From Candidatus Sulfopaludibacter sp. SbA3 (GTDB lineage: Bacteria; Acidobacteriota; Terriglobia; 20CM-2-55-15), in assembly GCA_945861845.1 (NCBI GenBank), contig CAMAWS010000197.1, forward strand, positions 1 through 6,546: a stretch of DNA of 6,546 bases. The letters run 5' to 3'. Below, piece after piece: positions 5,518-6,546 of this stretch (position 1 is its first letter; each line of letters begins with the position of its first letter). Below the pieces are notes generated by a model. It did not search any database and was not told the DNA's origin. It was given only the letters and a program-made list of their open reading frames with translations. The position numbers and the translations under genes are program-made.

Positions 5518-6317
5518 GGCCTTCGCTGTTGCTGCGGTGTCAAGTTCGGCCCCATGTTCATGATCGGCGGAGAAGTATTTCCAAAAAGATTCGGGTTCTG
5601 GGCCGGCGCGCCAGGACTGCCGGGAGAGACACTCGATCCGAAAGGCTGCTGGCCACCGAATGGATTCTGCTGCTGACCGGGTTGTCCCGGCGAGCTCGGC
5701 ACGCCGGGCTGATTCGCCCGGGGATTAGGAATCGGTCCGAACGGAGTCTGTATCATCGCGGGCTGGCCCTGCTGCCCGTTAAACTGTCCATTGGGCACTG
5801 CCCCTGGAAACTGCTGGCCGGGCATCCCGATGCCTGGCTGCGGCATTCCAGGCATGGCAACTCCCGGCATTGGGGCCGGTTGTGGCGGAATGAACGGTTG
5901 CGATTCCTCGACGAAAGGCTGTTCCGGAGGGGGCTGGAACGCCGGAGCGGACGGGAATGGAGAGGGCGGAGATCCCGGCAGATCGCGTCGAGCCTGCGAC
6001 AGGGCCGTAACAATGATCCCGTGGCCCTGAATGACCACGTAGTCGATGGACTGCCCCTCAAAGACCTTTCTAACAGCGTCGTCCACGCTTAAACCGGAGA
6101 ACCGGACACTGATGCTCCGGCCGGCCAGCTCCGGTGGCACCCTGGATGTCATTCCGGTGGCCTTGTCCATCAATCCGAGCAGACGGCCCAGGCCGACAGC
6201 TTCCGCCTGAACCGACAACTTCCCATCAATCATCTGGATCCGAGGACCCGTATCCGCCGCACTTAGAGCCCCGGCCGTGAATCCCAACAGGACGATGACG
6301 CCCAGAATCCGTCTCAT
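5514..6317 (-). CDS. Secreted STN-domain protein with long Pro/Gly/Gln-rich tail
   Basis: The 267-residue product begins with a signal peptide, MRRILGVIVLLGFTAGALSA, with a likely cut near residue 20-22. Residues about 33-107 resemble the STN domain found at the start of secretins and TonB-dependent receptors: a first strand (KLSVQAE), a helix (LGRLLGLMDKATG), then ISVRFSGLSVDDAVRKVFEG, and a last strand pair DYVVIQGHGIIV. Residues 112-267 are low complexity, rich in Pro, Gly, Gln and Asn. MPG/PPG-like motifs cluster at 149-172, and the tail ends in QQQRRP. No secretin pore or beta-barrel follows, so this is a stand-alone periplasmic or envelope protein of unknown role. ATG 6317 is preferred over a GTG two codons earlier because AAGGA lies 9 nt upstream of it. 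Its TGA overlaps the smpB GTG by 4 nt, so it probably leads the operon. The domain call is by eye and the function is not inferred. Confidence 0.8.
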   Translation of the reverse strand: MRRILGVIVLLGFTAGALSAADTGPRIQMIDGKLSVQAEAVGLGRLLGLMDKATGMTSRVPPELAGRSISVRFSGLSVDDAVRKVFEGQSIDYVVIQGHGIIVTALSQARRDLPGSPPSPFPSAPAFQPPPEQPFVEESQPFIPPQPAPMPGVAMPGMPQPGIGMPGQQFPGAVPNGQFNGQQGQPAMIQTPFGPIPNPRANQPGVPSSPGQPGQQQNPFGGQQPFGSSVSPGSPGAPAQNPNLFGNTSPPIMNMGPNLTPQQQRRP

Positions 6318-6326
6318 ACACACCTG

Positions 6327-6331
6327 TCCTT
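6327..6331 (-). promoter_or_regulatory. Ribosome binding site of the STN-domain gene
   Basis: AAGGA on the minus strand lies 9 nt before ATG 6317-6315. It favours that ATG over GTG 6323-6321, which would leave only 3 nt. Confidence 0.5.
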
Positions 6332-6359
6332 ACTGTTCGTACCTTTGTAGACAGCCCAG

Positions 6360-6365
6360 ATTATA
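6360..6365 (-). promoter_or_regulatory. Candidate -10 element for the operon
   Basis: A perfect TATAAT lies on the minus strand. A start about 7 nt downstream would give a leader of roughly 35 nt before the STN-gene ATG, a sensible distance. The hexamer 17 nt upstream (GGGCCA) is a poor -35, so the promoter may need an activator, or the match may be chance. It is the best promoter candidate upstream of the gene block 5514-1570. Confidence 0.45.
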
Positions 6366-6446
6366 CCCCGGTTCAAATTACTTGGCCCCGCGGACCGATA
6401 CCCGGTGGCGGTTGCGTCAAACAAAAGCTGCTGAAGTGACTCTCTG

Positions 6447-6545
6447 TTACGACTGAAACCGAATCCGGACATCATCTCGGGCATGAAGTCGTGCAACGGC
6501 TGCAAATCCATCGACAACGATCAGCGTCGGCAGGTCCGGCGTTGG
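6447..6545 (-). CDS. Possible C-terminal tail of an unidentified protein (cut by the right edge)
   Basis: From base 6545 leftwards one frame is open for 32 codons and ends in TAA (6449-6447). It reads PTPDLPTLIVVDGFAAVARL and then HARDDVRIRFQS. The alternating hydrophobic strand and helix pattern looks protein-like, and the stop falls just before the presumed promoter gap. The other two frames on this strand also reach the edge or stop early, so the choice is not secure. I do not recognise the family. Confidence 0.35.
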   Translation of the reverse strand, partial: PTPDLPTLIVVDGFAAVARLHARDDVRIRFQS

Positions 6546-6546
6546 T

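Noticed and set aside
3511..5676. Long plus-strand open frames (for example 3511-4368 and 4918-5676)
   Set aside because: They lie antisense to the well-identified E1-like, SmpB and STN genes, and their translations show no family features. They are shadows of GC-rich coding sequence.
6314..6517. 67-codon minus-strand open frame starting with TTG
   Set aside because: It runs through the presumed promoter gap and into the start of the STN gene, has no SD-supported start and no recognisable pattern.

Overview
All recognisable genes in this window read from the minus strand, so the biological order runs from high to low coordinates. It looks like a chromosomal operon-like block from a Gram-negative bacterium of moderately high GC. 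The secretin/TonB N-terminal (STN) type domain in a secreted protein, the CstA-type transporter and the cytosolic multi-PAS kinase would suit a soil or sediment lineage such as Acidobacteriota. That taxonomic guess is inference only. No mobile element, tRNA, rRNA or CRISPR array was seen.

Layout, in transcription order: (1) 6447-6545, an unidentified possible C-terminal coding tail entering from the right edge. (2) 6318-6446, a non-coding gap with a perfect TATAAT at 6360-6365. (3) 5514-6317, a secreted protein with a signal peptide, an STN-like domain and a long Pro/Gly/Gln-rich tail. (4) 4963-5517, SmpB, whose GTG start overlaps the preceding stop by 4 nt and whose N-terminus carries a 16-residue tandem repeat. 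(5) 4316-4936, a Fic-fold protein whose active-site motif has lost the catalytic His and the ATP-binding Gly/Arg residues. (6) 3301-4326, a ThiF/MoeB/HesA-type E1-like adenylyltransferase with intact ATP, cysteine and zinc sites. Its only sensible start is a TTG inside the end of the Fic gene. (7) 1570-3255, a CstA-family peptide/pyruvate-type transporter with a strong Shine-Dalgarno site (SD) that overlaps a small hairpin. (8) 1366-1569, a 204-nt gap with a 13-nt palindrome. (9) 1-1365, the N-terminal 455 residues of a soluble sensor histidine kinase with three PAS domains, cut by the left edge inside the H-box helix.

Genes 3 to 7 are separated by -11 to +45 nt and are probably co-transcribed. 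SmpB is trans-translation housekeeping. The least explained part is the overlapping pair of a degenerate Fic protein and an intact E1-like enzyme, downstream of SmpB. The kinase next to a CstA-family transporter recalls, without proving, sensor control of BtsT/CstA carbon uptake in enterobacteria.
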